A stretch of DNA of 59,771 bases, from NCBI GenBank assembly GCA_039191215.1, contig JBCCXT010000021.1, forward strand, positions 1 to 59,771. The letters are read 5' to 3'. Below, one piece after another: positions 7,909 through 17,238 of this stretch. This stretch comes from HKCCE3408 sp039191215. Its GTDB lineage: Bacteria; Pseudomonadota; Alphaproteobacteria; Rhodobacterales; Rhodobacteraceae. Below the pieces are notes generated by a model. The model searched no databases and was not told where the DNA came from. It saw nothing but the letters and a program-made list of their open reading frames with translations. The number at the start of each line of letters is the position of its first letter. Positions within the stretch are counted from its first letter, which is position 1. The translations under genes and the position numbers were made by a program.

Positions 7909-8922
7909 CTAAGGCGGGTCCAAACGGCTGGAGCCGCGGATCAACAGCTCCACATCCGTTTTTTCGCCAGATAGGGGCGGCTTTTGCTCAATGATCCAGG
8001 ACAACATGTATTGCGAGATTTTTTCGGCAAAATCCGGGATGCCGCAGCTGACAGAGGACAGTTGCGGCAAACTGTGGCGGCAGCCTTCGATATCGTCAAA
8101 CCCGACCACCCGGAGCTGCTGGGGCACCGACACGCCGAGATGGCTTGCCCCGGCGACCAAGCCCAAGGCGACTTGGTCGTTGAAACATAAAGCCGCATCG
8201 ACCTTCGGGTGATGCTGCAAAAGATCGGAGACCGCTTGAAAGCCAAACTCAAACCCGGTTGCCCCAGTGAGTATGATGGGCGGCTGGACACGCGCCTTCA
8301 TCAGATCCAAATAGCCCGACATCCGCTCTTCGGTGACGCTGCGATCGGCAAGACCACCAACAAAAGCGACCTCGCCGCGGGAGGACTGCAACAGGTGCTC
8401 GGTCGCGATGCGGCTGCCAAATTGGTAATCAGGTGCGATGAAGGGAAACAGGTCACCCCGGTCATCGATCTTGCGAAAGACCTGGATGAGCGCAATTCCG
8501 GCGCGCTCGATCGCCTGAAATGCGTCGGGATCTCCGCCATAGGCCGGCGAGATGACAAAACCGCTGACCCCGTGTTCGATCAACGCGCCGATCATCTTGG
8601 CCTGCGCTTTGGGATCTTCTTGAATATCGGCCAAAACGACGGCGTGGTTCTGCTCGGCCAATGATTTCTGCAACGAAGCGGCGAACTCGGTGAAAAACGG
8701 GTTCCGCAGATCGTTGATGATAAGCCCGATCAGCCCGGTTTTGGACGACCGCAGATTGGCGGCTGAACGGTTATAGACGTATCCCAGCCGCGCCATCGCT
8801 TTGCGGACCTCGGCGCGGGTCTCTGCTTTGACGGCTGGGCTGTTTTGCAGAACCAGGCTAACGGTCGATTTGGAAACAGACGCCTCTTTGGCCACGTCTA
8901 TGATCGTCGGGCGCCGGTCCAT
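7909..8922 (-). CDS. LacI-family transcriptional regulator
   Basis: A 337-residue LacI/GalR regulator. The N-terminal helix-turn-helix is intact (TIIDVAKEASVSKSTVSLVL), followed by the hinge region LGYVYNRSAANLRS and a periplasmic-binding-protein-like sensor domain (GLIINDLRNPFFTEFAASLQ, VGFDDIEGC). It is the last gene of the long minus-strand operon, with its start 4 bp after the DUF993 stop. Two operator-like sites lie at the operon promoter near 23413-23445; one has the central CG favoured by this family. The simple model is a repressor relieved by a sugar-like inducer, with its own synthesis under the same control. Confidence 0.95.
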   Translation of the reverse strand: MDRRPTIIDVAKEASVSKSTVSLVLQNSPAVKAETRAEVRKAMARLGYVYNRSAANLRSSKTGLIGLIINDLRNPFFTEFAASLQKSLAEQNHAVVLADIQEDPKAQAKMIGALIEHGVSGFVISPAYGGDPDAFQAIERAGIALIQVFRKIDDRGDLFPFIAPDYQFGSRIATEHLLQSSRGEVAFVGGLADRSVTEERMSGYLDLMKARVQPPIILTGATGFEFGFQAVSDLLQHHPKVDAALCFNDQVALGLVAGASHLGVSVPQQLRVVGFDDIEGCRHSLPQLSSVSCGIPDFAEKISQYMLSWIIEQKPPLSGEKTDVELLIRGSSRLDPP

Positions 8923-8926
8923 CTTG

Positions 8927-10087
8927 TCAAATTCCGTAAACAGCCAGCAGGTTCTTCATGCGCGCCTCTGCAAGATCGGGCTTTGCTAACAATCGGGCGT
9001 CATGGGCCAGCCGAAAGACATTGGAATAATGGGTTATGTCGCGGCTGGATTGGAAGCCGCCCGGCATAATGAAATGGCTCTGGTGGCCATTCAACCACGC
9101 CAAAAAGGCGATGCCGGCCTTGTAAAACCGCGTCGGGCTGCAAAAGACTTCCTTGCTGAGCGGCACCGTGGGCGCCAAAAGCGCGTGAAATCTGTCCAAA
9201 TCATCGCTTGCCAGCGCATCAAGCGCCTGGGCTGCGGCCGGGGCGATCGCAGCGAAGATGCCCAAAAGCGCGTCGGAATGATGCGTGCCATCACCCGCTA
9301 TCAGATCGGCATAGTTGAAGTCATCGCCAGTATAAAGCCGAACCCCGTCCGGCAGCCGGGTGCGGAAAGCTTCTTCATGGGCCTGATCGAGCAGCGAGAC
9401 TTTGATTCCGTCGACCTTGCCGGGGTTCTCTGCAATGAGTGCCAGGACAAAATCGCTGGCATCGGCGACACTGTCGCAACCCCAATACCCGGCCAGCGCG
9501 GGGTCGAACATCGCGCCCAGCCAGTGCAGGATGACCGGCTGCGCCGCGCCATCGATTAGGGCTCGGTAGACGGCGCGATAATCGTCGCGGGACGCGTCTA
9601 TCGCGGGCAAAGCGCGCGTTGCCATCAAAATGAGCTGGCCTCCGGCCGCCTCAATCGCCTCGGCCTGTTCGGTATAGGCCGCACGGATGCGCGCGACATC
9701 GCCAAGCGCATCGGCTGCGATATGATCGGTGCCTGCCCCGCAAGCGACCCGCGGCGCCAGCGGGTGCTCTTTGGCGGCCGCCATCGTGCGCTGGATCAAT
9801 TCAAGCGCAGTGGCCCAATCGACGCCCATCCCGCGCTGCGCAGTGTCCATTGCCTCAGCCAGGCCAAGACCCTGATCCCAAAGCAACTGGCGGAAGGCCA
9901 GCGTTGCGTCCAAATCGACGGCCGGGCGTGTATCCCAAGGGTTGCGGTCACGCAGCGGGTCCGAGACGACATGAGCCGCAGCAAACGCGATGCGGGTGCG
10001 GTCGGTCGCTGGCGCTTGTGGCACCAGCGGCTCAACCGAGAGCTCAAACGGCTCAAGCCGCCCAAGTGTTGTCGGAAGCATCAGCAT
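8927..10087 (-). CDS. DUF993 protein, dihydrodipicolinate-synthase-like TIM barrel
   Basis: A 386-residue protein of the DUF993 family, annotated elsewhere as dihydrodipicolinate synthase family. It has the long N-terminal region (RIAFAAAHVVSDPLRDRNPW) and a barrel core with GDDFNYADLIAGDGTHHSDALLG. Lysines in the aldolase position are possible (VDGIKVSLLD), but the Schiff-base residue cannot be proven from sequence. The start ATG at 10087 has GAGG eight bases upstream; a second ATG lies two codons later. DUF993 genes commonly accompany Gfo/Idh dehydrogenases in sugar catabolic clusters, as here. An aldolase- or lyase-like step on an oxidised sugar acid is a reasonable guess only. Confidence 0.85.
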   Translation of the reverse strand: MLMLPTTLGRLEPFELSVEPLVPQAPATDRTRIAFAAAHVVSDPLRDRNPWDTRPAVDLDATLAFRQLLWDQGLGLAEAMDTAQRGMGVDWATALELIQRTMAAAKEHPLAPRVACGAGTDHIAADALGDVARIRAAYTEQAEAIEAAGGQLILMATRALPAIDASRDDYRAVYRALIDGAAQPVILHWLGAMFDPALAGYWGCDSVADASDFVLALIAENPGKVDGIKVSLLDQAHEEAFRTRLPDGVRLYTGDDFNYADLIAGDGTHHSDALLGIFAAIAPAAAQALDALASDDLDRFHALLAPTVPLSKEVFCSPTRFYKAGIAFLAWLNGHQSHFIMPGGFQSSRDITHYSNVFRLAHDARLLAKPDLAEARMKNLLAVYGI

Positions 10088-10096
10088 GGCCGCGCC

Positions 10097-10405
10097 TCAA
10101 ACCTCGATATCAAGAACCAACACACCATCGATGCCGCCCTCCGCATGGTCCACGATTTGGCCGCCCAGGTCCTGGTGTTCGGCATCCTCGGCATACGCTT
10201 TCAGATCATCCCAGCATTCAAAATCGACAGTGAAGCCGTGCAGATAGCCGCGCTCGATCTGTTCGGGGCTGTCGGATCGACCGCCAATGAAATTGGCCGC
10301 ACCCGGCAGGCGCTCGGTCACATCTGCTAGTCCGCGATAGATCACAGCTATCTTATCCTCGGACGTATCGGGGCGGAAACGGGTCAAGACGATATGTCGG
10401 ATCAT
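10097..10405 (-). CDS. Dabb-family (stress-responsive alpha-beta barrel) protein
   Basis: A 102-residue dimeric alpha-beta barrel protein of the Dabb family (MIRHIVLTRFRPDTSEDKI, and the YLHGFTVDFECWDDLKAY segment with the typical F-x-x-x-A-Y pattern). Members include plant stress proteins and enzymes such as olivetolic acid cyclase; many bacterial ones sit in catabolic operons with unclear roles. It overlaps the stop of the GMC oxidoreductase gene by four bases (ATGA) and precedes DUF993 by nine bases, so it is made together with both. It may act on a reactive product of the oxidases, which is inference. Confidence 0.85.
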   Translation of the reverse strand: MIRHIVLTRFRPDTSEDKIAVIYRGLADVTERLPGAANFIGGRSDSPEQIERGYLHGFTVDFECWDDLKAYAEDAEHQDLGGQIVDHAEGGIDGVLVLDIEV

Positions 10406-11988
10406 GTCGAAATTCCCTGATCTTGCTTGATCATGTCAGCGGCCTTTTCACCGATCATGATCGTTGGCGCGTTTGTGTTAGAAGAGGTGACCCGCGGCAT
10501 GATCGAGGCATCCGCGACGCGCAGGCCCTCGATGCCGTTAAACCGCAGCCGGGGATCGGTGACCGCGCCGTCATCGACGCCCATCCGGCAGGTGCCGGCG
10601 CAATGATGCGATGTCTTGGAATGGGCGCAGATGAATTCGAAGTATTCGTCATCCGTCCGCACATCCGGGCCGGGCAGGCGCTCGGCCAGGATGAAGGGTT
10701 TGAGCGCGTCCTGTGCCAAAATGTTCTGCACGAGCTTCAGGCCACGCAGCGACATCTCCCGGTCATAGGGATCAGCTAGGTAATTGGGATCGATAAGCGG
10801 CATCGCGGCCGGATCGGCAGAGCGAAGCCGCACCGAGCCGCGCGAGCGCGGCCGCAAAAAGCAAGCATTGAGTGTCACGCCGCCATTGGGCATGGCGCTG
10901 ACACCAGCTTCAATCCCGGTGCCGAGGCCTAGATGCATCTGGATATCGGGCGACCGCGCATCGGGGTCGGCATACCAAAACCCGCCCGTTTCAAAGAGGC
11001 TGGAGGCGACCGGACCGCGCCGGGTCAAGATGTATTGCAGCCCCGCCAGAGCACTCATGTGAAGTTTGGCGAACCGGTCATAGGTGTGCGGGCCGGTGAC
11101 CTCACAGATCGCGTACAGGTCCAGGTGGTCCTGCAGATTTGCGCCGACACTTGACTGGTCGACGACCACGTCAATGCCAAGTTCTCGCAACGCATCAGCG
11201 GGACCCAGGCCGGAAAGCTGCAACATGCGCGGCGATCCGATGGCGCCCGAGGCCAGGATCACTTCCCGCGCAGCCTCGATCCGGGTGCCGTCCATCATTT
11301 CGACGCCGGTTGCGCGACCCTTGTCGAAGGTGATCCGGCGCACCTGTGCGCCCATCCGAATGCTCAGGTTTGGCCGTGACCGGTTCGGGGCCAGAAATGC
11401 CATTGCAGCGGAGGCCCGTCGCGCCTGGCGCTGTGTGAGTTGATAATAACCCGCGCCGTCTTGCTGCGCGCCATTGGCGTCGTGCATGCGTGGGATGCCC
11501 AACTGGCCAGCGGCCTCAATGAACGCATCACAAATCGGCAGGGGTGCGGCCGGTTGGCTGACCGCAAGGGGCCCACCTTTGCCGTGATAGATGTTGTCAT
11601 AGCTATCGTTATGTTCGGATTTGCGGAAATAGGGCAGGATTTTCTCGTAAGACCAGCCATCGCAGCCCATCTGGCGCCATTCGTCGTAATCCTGCGCCGC
11701 ACCACGTGTGTAAATCTGCGCGTTGATCGCAGACCCGCCACCGATCACCTTGGCTTGAGTATAGTTGAAAACCTTTTCCTGCATGTGCCGCTGCGGCACC
11801 GTGCGCCAGCCCCAACTGGCGATGCCTTTGGTCATTTTGGCGAAACCGGCGGGAAGGTGGAAAAACGGGTGGCGGTCGCTGCCACCGGCCTCGAGCAGCA
11901 GGACGTTGGCGCTTGACTCCTCGCTTAGGCGGGCGGCGATGACCGAACCGGCAGAACCGCCACCAATGATGATGAAATCGTAGCCCAT
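10402..11988 (-). CDS. GMC-family FAD oxidoreductase (choline-dehydrogenase-like)
   Basis: A 528-residue FAD enzyme oxidising an alcohol group. The start is the ATG at 11988, giving YDFIIIGGGSAGSVIAARLSE, the FAD dinucleotide fold at the very N-terminus. Other GMC signatures are the FNYTQAKVIGGGSAINAQIY segment, the ASGAIGSPRMLQLSG motif, and the catalytic region SHHCAGTCRMG followed by SNTNAPTIMIGEKAADMI. It resembles choline/alcohol dehydrogenases (BetA type) rather than glucose oxidase. It has no signal peptide. It lies in the operon ten bases after the SDR gene and overlaps the Dabb gene. Its substrate is unknown; a polyol or sugar derivative taken up by the neighbouring ABC transporter is likely. 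Confidence 0.93.
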   Translation of the reverse strand: MGYDFIIIGGGSAGSVIAARLSEESSANVLLLEAGGSDRHPFFHLPAGFAKMTKGIASWGWRTVPQRHMQEKVFNYTQAKVIGGGSAINAQIYTRGAAQDYDEWRQMGCDGWSYEKILPYFRKSEHNDSYDNIYHGKGGPLAVSQPAAPLPICDAFIEAAGQLGIPRMHDANGAQQDGAGYYQLTQRQARRASAAMAFLAPNRSRPNLSIRMGAQVRRITFDKGRATGVEMMDGTRIEAAREVILASGAIGSPRMLQLSGLGPADALRELGIDVVVDQSSVGANLQDHLDLYAICEVTGPHTYDRFAKLHMSALAGLQYILTRRGPVASSLFETGGFWYADPDARSPDIQMHLGLGTGIEAGVSAMPNGGVTLNACFLRPRSRGSVRLRSADPAAMPLIDPNYLADPYDREMSLRGLKLVQNILAQDALKPFILAERLPGPDVRTDDEYFEFICAHSKTSHHCAGTCRMGVDDGAVTDPRLRFNGIEGLRVADASIMPRVTSSNTNAPTIMIGEKAADMIKQDQGIST

Positions 11989-11998
11989 CGCGTTGTCC

Positions 11999-12757
11999 CT
12001 AAAGCCGGTGGATGGACAGGCCGCCATCAATCGGGATGGCGGCACCTGTGGCAAATTGCATCTGGCCGGAGGCGCAGGCCACGGCCACCGCGCCGATATC
12101 GGCGGGCTCGCCCCACCTGCGTGCGGGCACGAGGCCCTCTTGGATGCGCGCGTCATAGCCATCGCGCACGCTTGCCGTCATGTCGGTGGCGATGATGCCG
12201 GGGCGAAGCTCAAAAACACCGATATTCTCGGCGGCCAGACGCGTTGCAAAAAGCTTGGCCACCGTGGATGCACCGGCTTTGGAGACGCAATATTCAGCGC
12301 GGGTCTCCGATACCAAGTTGGCGCTCACCGAAGTGATAAACAGGATCGACTGGTAGGCCTCGCTTGGCAGCGCCAGCATCCGTTTGGCGACGGCTTGGGC
12401 CAGAAAGAAGGGCCCGCGAAGATTGACGTTTTGCACAATGTCCCAATTCTCGGGCAGCAGCTCCAGCAGGTCACCGCGCAGCGGTGCACCGATACCGGCA
12501 TTATTGACCAGCGTGCTGACCGGCCCGACTGCCGCCTCGACCTGATCGAGGAGGGTGGGAATGGTCGCCAGCTCCGCCATGTCGTGCTGAAAATAACGCG
12601 CATCCGGGCCGAGGGTCGCCAGCGCGGATTGCACCTGAGGATCATCGGGCGGGACCTGCGCGCAGATCGCCACAGAAGTCCCGGTATCCGCGAGCGCCCG
12701 GCCAATCCCCAGGCCGATGCCGCGCTGTCCGCCGGTGATCAGGGCCACGCCGCTCAT
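11999..12757 (-). CDS. Short-chain dehydrogenase/reductase
   Basis: A 252-residue classical SDR, NAD(P)-dependent. Motifs run in order: the cofactor loop ALITGGQRGIGLGIG at the N-terminus, the structural NNAG, the catalytic Ser in LFITSVSAN, YCVSK with the active Tyr and Lys, and PGIIATDMT after the active site. The C-terminus ends AIPIDGGLSIHRL, typical of sugar or 3-oxoacyl SDRs. The start ATG at 12757 overlaps the stop of the upstream GMC gene by four bases. In context it probably oxidises or reduces a hydroxyl of the operon's substrate. Confidence 0.93.
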   Translation of the reverse strand: MSGVALITGGQRGIGLGIGRALADTGTSVAICAQVPPDDPQVQSALATLGPDARYFQHDMAELATIPTLLDQVEAAVGPVSTLVNNAGIGAPLRGDLLELLPENWDIVQNVNLRGPFFLAQAVAKRMLALPSEAYQSILFITSVSANLVSETRAEYCVSKAGASTVAKLFATRLAAENIGVFELRPGIIATDMTASVRDGYDARIQEGLVPARRWGEPADIGAVAVACASGQMQFATGAAIPIDGGLSIHRL

Positions 12758-14250
12758 GTCGCAAGCGCCGTCTCGGTGAGGTGGCGTGCGCTGCGCAGCG
12801 CCAACGCGGCCACGGTGAGCGCGGGATTCACTGCAGCGGAAGTGGGCAGAACCGATGCGTCGACTACAAAAAGGTTGGGATGGTCGTGCGACCGGCAATG
12901 TACGTCAACGACACTGGTATCTGGGTCGCGTCCCATGCGCGCGGTGCCGCATTGATGTGACGGGGTCCGCCTATCGAAGGCCTTTGACAGAACGATCGGA
13001 AAACCGGCTTTACGCAGGCGCGATTTCAGCTCGGCCACCAGGCGCAGATGTGCCGTCCAGTTCGAGCGTTTCCAGTCGAGCCTGATCTGGTCGCCCGCCA
13101 AACTCACGCGGCTGTCGGGATTGGGGAGATCCTCCGACATCGCATAAAAATCAAACGACCGGGCGGCGATGACACTTGCCAGCCAGCGCGGCAAGGGCGT
13201 TGTCGCCGCCAGGATCGGCCCGGTGATCTTGCCCAGCATCTGGATATTGCCAAGCGGCGCCCCGCCCTGCCCGTCTGAATGGTAAAAATCATTCACCATC
13301 AGGGTCTTCTGATAGACAGCGCGATTCCTTCGCAGCGGGTGCAAAGCCAGAACGGCAGAGCAATTATGGTTCATGAAGTTGCGCCCAACCTGGTTAGATC
13401 GGTTCGCCAAACCGTTCGGAAAATTGTCACTGGCAGATGCCAGAAGCAGGGCTGCGGATTGCACAGCGCCTGCCGATAAGACCACTATAGACGGGCGCAG
13501 GCTGACGACCTTGCCAGCCGCCTCGTAGCTGAGCGCCTCGATCCAGCCATTGGCGTTTGACTGCAGGTGCCGCACGCGGCAGCCGGTCCGCAATTCCACA
13601 TTCGGATAGGCCAATGCCGCTTCGATGCCAACGGTTTCGGCATCCATCTTGCCGCCGCAGGTATCGGGATGGCCGTCCCAGGTTGTGGTGCCCGCGGCCA
13701 GCCAACGTTCCAGGTCCACCCCAAGCGGCAGAGTGGCAGGGTGCAAGCCGACCTTTCGCAAACGCTGCCTTAGCTGGGCGATATCAGCCTCATCGGGCAC
13801 GGGCATGTGGCTGTAATCGGCTGAGCGCGGCGGATCGGTTGGGTCCTCTCCGGCAGCACCGCGCACCTGGTACATCTGTTCAGCGGCCGTGTAATGCGGC
13901 TCCAGATCTGCATAGGTGATCGGCCAGCCTGGGGTCTCACCGTCCGCATGGCAAATGGGTGCAAAATCGGCTTCACGGTAGCGAATGAGTGCCGCGCCAT
14001 AGAACTTCGAATTGCCGCCGACCATGTAGTAATTGCCCGCCTCAAAGGGCTGTCCTTGGGCATCGAGCCAGGGGTCATCGGGTCGGAACCGGCTTTTGCC
14101 GAAAATGGCTTCGGCATCGCGGTCGAAGGCTGAGGGCGTAAGCCGCTCACCGCGCTCCAATATCACGATCCGTCGGCCGGTCGGTGCCAGGACCGCCGCC
14201 ATCGTGGCGCCGCCCATGCCCGATCCGATGATGACAATGTCGGGTTGCAC
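12754..14250 (-). CDS. GMC-family oxidoreductase, second copy
   Basis: A 498-residue FAD enzyme of the GMC superfamily, distantly related to the other GMC protein of the operon. It has the FAD fold IVIIGSGMGGATMAAVLA at the N-terminus, GNYYMVGGNSKFYGAAL for the flavin loop, and the C-terminal active-site region SHQCGTARMG followed by NLFVVDASVLPTSAAVNPAL, with the His and Asn of the family. The start is set at the GTG at 14250, four bases after the ATPase gene stop, because no ATG precedes the FAD motif except one inside the upstream gene. It is cytoplasmic by sequence. This type is often called glucose-methanol-choline or gluconate-dehydrogenase-like; its substrate is not known. Confidence 0.9.
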   Translation of the reverse strand: MQPDIVIIGSGMGGATMAAVLAPTGRRIVILERGERLTPSAFDRDAEAIFGKSRFRPDDPWLDAQGQPFEAGNYYMVGGNSKFYGAALIRYREADFAPICHADGETPGWPITYADLEPHYTAAEQMYQVRGAAGEDPTDPPRSADYSHMPVPDEADIAQLRQRLRKVGLHPATLPLGVDLERWLAAGTTTWDGHPDTCGGKMDAETVGIEAALAYPNVELRTGCRVRHLQSNANGWIEALSYEAAGKVVSLRPSIVVLSAGAVQSAALLLASASDNFPNGLANRSNQVGRNFMNHNCSAVLALHPLRRNRAVYQKTLMVNDFYHSDGQGGAPLGNIQMLGKITGPILAATTPLPRWLASVIAARSFDFYAMSEDLPNPDSRVSLAGDQIRLDWKRSNWTAHLRLVAELKSRLRKAGFPIVLSKAFDRRTPSHQCGTARMGRDPDTSVVDVHCRSHDHPNLFVVDASVLPTSAAVNPALTVAALALRSARHLTETALAT

Positions 14251-14254
14251 CGCC

Positions 14255-15367
14255 TCAGGCCTCGATTCGGTTCTCGGTCTTTGGATCGAACGCGATCGCA
14301 CGCTCCATATTCACCGAGAAATCAAAGACCTGACCGGCGCGCACATCAGCATCGGAGCGCATGCGTGCAACGACGTCTTTGCCGCCAAGCTGCATCGTCA
14401 CAAACGTGTCCGACCCGGCCGGTTCGGTCACATCGATGCGATTGCTGAGCGTCGCGATATTGCTGGATTTGCGGTCGGCGCTGTCGCGATCGGTGATCGC
14501 CTCGGGCCGAACGCCCAAGAGGATGTCCTTGCCCTCCCACGCGGCCAGATTGGCCTGGCTGAACGGCAAATGCTCGGTTGTACCGTCATGCAACGCAACC
14601 TCTGCCTGGGCGACACCGTTTTGCATCCGCACCACAGCAGGGACGACGTTCATCGCGGGCGAACCCATGAAGGTCGCCACAAAGATATTGGCCGGCGTGT
14701 CGTAGATTTCCTTTGGTGTGCCAAGCTGCTGGACATAGCCGCCATACATGACTGCGATCCGTGTCGAGAGCGTCATTGCCTCGATCTGGTCATGGGTCAC
14801 ATAGACAATGGTTGTACCGAGGTTTTGGTGCAGCTTCTTGATCTCGGTGCGCATATCGACCCGCAGTTTCGCGTCGAGATTGGACAGCGGCTCATCTAAT
14901 AGTAAAACGTCCGGATTGCGGACAAGGGCGCGTCCCATCGCGACGCGCTGGCGCTGGCCACCGGAAAGCTGGCCGGGTTTGCGGCTCAGAAGATTTTCGA
15001 TCTGCAACAGCTTAGCCACATCCGCCATCGCCTTGTCCCGCTCAGCCTTGGGTGTGCCGTGCATTTCCAGGCCGAAGGTGATGTTCTGCCCAACGGTCAT
15101 GTTCGGGTAGAGCGCGTAGGACTGGAACACCATCGCGATGTTGCGTTTCGACGGATGGACGCCGTTTATCACCCTGTCCTTGATCGCAATTTCGCCCGAG
15201 GTGATGCCCTCTAACCCTGCGATCATGTTCAGCAATGTGGACTTGCCGCAGCCGGAAGGGCCAACAAGGACCAAAAACTCCCCCTCTTCGACTTTGATGT
15301 CGACATGGTGGAGCACTTCGACCGCGCCGTAGGATTTGGTCACACCGTTGATATCGAGAAATCCCAT
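14255..15367 (-). CDS. Sugar ABC transporter ATPase (UgpC/MsmK type)
   Basis: A 370-residue CUT1-type ATPase that powers carbohydrate import. Walker A is GPSGCGKST, the Q-loop is MVFQSYALYPNMTV, the signature is LSGGQRQRVAMGRAL, Walker B is LLLDEPLSNLD and the switch His is in VTHDQIEA. The extra C-terminal domain (residues about 240-370, LLGVRPEAI) is the OB-like regulatory domain of MalK/UgpC proteins. It follows the permease genes with a three-base gap and precedes the GMC gene. It probably serves the binding protein and permeases of this operon. Confidence 0.95.
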   Translation of the reverse strand: MGFLDINGVTKSYGAVEVLHHVDIKVEEGEFLVLVGPSGCGKSTLLNMIAGLEGITSGEIAIKDRVINGVHPSKRNIAMVFQSYALYPNMTVGQNITFGLEMHGTPKAERDKAMADVAKLLQIENLLSRKPGQLSGGQRQRVAMGRALVRNPDVLLLDEPLSNLDAKLRVDMRTEIKKLHQNLGTTIVYVTHDQIEAMTLSTRIAVMYGGYVQQLGTPKEIYDTPANIFVATFMGSPAMNVVPAVVRMQNGVAQAEVALHDGTTEHLPFSQANLAAWEGKDILLGVRPEAITDRDSADRKSSNIATLSNRIDVTEPAGSDTFVTMQLGGKDVVARMRSDADVRAGQVFDFSVNMERAIAFDPKTENRIEA

Positions 15368-15370
15368 GGT

Positions 15371-16252
15371 TCAGCCTTTCACAGAGCCCGCCATCAAGCC
15401 GCGCACGAAATAGCGGCCCGCGACGATGTAGACGAGAAGCGTGGGTCCGGCGGCCATGATGGCACCGGCGAAATGCACATTGTATTCGCGCACACCCGTA
15501 GAGGAATTAACCAGGTTGTTCAGCGCCACAGTCATCGGCGCGGCATCACCGCTGGCGAACGAGGCACCAAAGAGAAAGTCGTTCCAGATATTGGTGAACT
15601 GCCAGATGCAGCACACCGCAATGATAGGTCCTGAAGACGGGATCATGATGCGCCAGAAGATCTGGAAAAACCCGGCCCCGTCGATTTGCGCAGCCCGGAC
15701 AAGCTCTGTCGGGAAGGCCGCGTAGTAGTTGCGGAAATAGAGCGTTGAGAACCCGATCCCATAGACAACATGGACGAGGATCAAGCCGTATGTGGTGCCC
15801 GCGATATCCAAAATCCCGAGAATACGCGCCATCGGGATCAGTACGATCTGGAACGGGATGAAGCACGAAAAGAGCAGCAAGCCGAAGACAAGTGTGGCAC
15901 CCCGGAAGTGCCATTTCGTCAGCACATAACCGTTGAGCGCACCAAGAATTGTCGAGATCGCAACCGCCGGGACGGCCATCGCGATAGAGTTCAAGAAGTA
16001 GGGGCGCAGGCCCGTGGGCTCGACACCGATCTGTGCGGTCGACCAGGCCGACAGCCATGGCGCGATTGTCCATTCCTGCGGCAGGGCGATCATATTGCCC
16101 TCGGTGATCTCGCTCAGCGGTTTGAGCGAGTTGATCACCATGATCGCAAAGGGCAGCAGGTAGAAAAGTGCAAACAGGATGAGCACCAGGTAGATAAAGA
16201 CCCGGGTCACGTTGGAGGAGCGAACGGCGTTTTCTGCGGAGGCGACAGCCAT
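15371..16252 (-). CDS. Sugar ABC transporter permease, MalG type
   Basis: A 293-residue inner-membrane permease with about six membrane segments. The cytoplasmic coupling motif is AAQIDGAGFFQIFWRIMIPSSGP, matching the EAA loop of MalG-type permeases (shown here in two parts: AAQIDGAGFFQ and IFWRIMIP). The N-terminus MAVASAENAV is cytosolic and precedes the first segment VFIYLVLILFALFYLLPF. The ATG at 16252 overlaps the stop of the MalF-type gene by one base; a GTG one codon earlier is possible. Confidence 0.94.
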   Translation of the reverse strand: MAVASAENAVRSSNVTRVFIYLVLILFALFYLLPFAIMVINSLKPLSEITEGNMIALPQEWTIAPWLSAWSTAQIGVEPTGLRPYFLNSIAMAVPAVAISTILGALNGYVLTKWHFRGATLVFGLLLFSCFIPFQIVLIPMARILGILDIAGTTYGLILVHVVYGIGFSTLYFRNYYAAFPTELVRAAQIDGAGFFQIFWRIMIPSSGPIIAVCCIWQFTNIWNDFLFGASFASGDAAPMTVALNNLVNSSTGVREYNVHFAGAIMAAGPTLLVYIVAGRYFVRGLMAGSVKG

Positions 16253-17148
16253 CACTTATCCTCCCGCAATTCTGCATAAAGATACGGCACCATGATCGCG
16301 GCAATGGTCATCAGCATGATCACCGCTGAGGCTGAGCCGATGCCCATCTGATTGCGCGTGAAAGTGTAGGAATACATGAAAGTCGCGGGCAGTGCGGTGG
16401 CATTACCCGGCCCGCCGCCGGTCAGAGCGATGACCAAATCATAAGACTTGATCGCCAAGTGGCTCAGGATCACAAAAGCCGACAGAAAGGCGGGGCGCAG
16501 TTGCGGCAGGATGATGCGCCAATAGAGCTTGAAGTTCGACGCGCCATCCATCTGCGCGGCTTTCAGGATCTCATTGTCGATCCCGCGTAGCCCGGCCAGA
16601 AACATCGCCATCACAAAGCCCGAGCTTTGCCAGACCGCGGCAATGACAATTGTGTAAATCGCCATTTCGCGGTCTTTTATCCAGTCGAAGGTGAAGCTGT
16701 CCCAGCCCCAAAGATGCATCGTGTTCTCGATCCCAATCGCCGGGTCCAAAAACCACTTCCATGCCGTTCCGGTCACGATGAACGACAAGGCCATCGGATA
16801 GAGGAAGATCGGGCGCAACAGGCCTTCGCCGCGGATTTTTTGGTCAAGGAAAATCGCCAGCAACAGGCCAATCAGCGTGCAGATTACGATGTAAAGAGTG
16901 GCAAAAATTGCGAGGTTATTCAACGCGATACCCCATTCGCGGACGCGGAAGAGACGGTCGTAGTTTTGCCATCCGACCAGCTCAAACGAGGGCAGCATCC
17001 GGCTTCCGGTGAAGCTGAGATAGATGGTGAACAGGATGAAGCCGTAAACAAACAAGACGACGATGCCGAAGGACGGTGCCAAGACGATCTTGGGCAGCCA
17101 GTTTTGCAGGCGTGTTCGGAAATCAGCGGTGGTGTCAGTTGCAGCCAT
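16252..17148 (-). CDS. Sugar ABC transporter permease, MalF type
   Basis: A 298-residue inner-membrane permease, partner of the MalG-type protein. It has six predicted membrane segments beginning IVLAPSFGIVVLFVYGFILF, and the EAA coupling loop KAAQMDGASNFKLYWRIILP. It lacks the large periplasmic loop of E. coli MalF, as in most CUT1 importers. The gene lies 90 bp after the binding-protein gene, and that gap contains a strong stem-loop at 17202-17225. Confidence 0.94.
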   Translation of the reverse strand: MAATDTTADFRTRLQNWLPKIVLAPSFGIVVLFVYGFILFTIYLSFTGSRMLPSFELVGWQNYDRLFRVREWGIALNNLAIFATLYIVICTLIGLLLAIFLDQKIRGEGLLRPIFLYPMALSFIVTGTAWKWFLDPAIGIENTMHLWGWDSFTFDWIKDREMAIYTIVIAAVWQSSGFVMAMFLAGLRGIDNEILKAAQMDGASNFKLYWRIILPQLRPAFLSAFVILSHLAIKSYDLVIALTGGGPGNATALPATFMYSYTFTRNQMGIGSASAVIMLMTIAAIMVPYLYAELREDK

Positions 17149-17201
17149 CTGCCCCTCTCGCGTCGCGGATGGATTTCATGTCCTAAGGGTTTGGATGAGG
17201 A

Positions 17202-17225
17202 GGGCCGGCCCCGAAGGACCAGCCC
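17202..17225 (-). terminator. Intercistronic stem-loop with UUCG tetraloop
   Basis: In the minus-strand transcript GGGCUGGUCC and GGGCCGGCCC pair over ten positions (two G-U pairs) closing a UUCG tetraloop, an extra-stable hairpin. It starts 14 bases after the stop of the binding-protein gene. There is no U-run, so it is more likely a partial terminator or 3' stabiliser that raises binding-protein mRNA over the permease mRNA than a full stop. Confidence 0.7.
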
Positions 17226-17238
17226 AGGGAGGAGAGCT

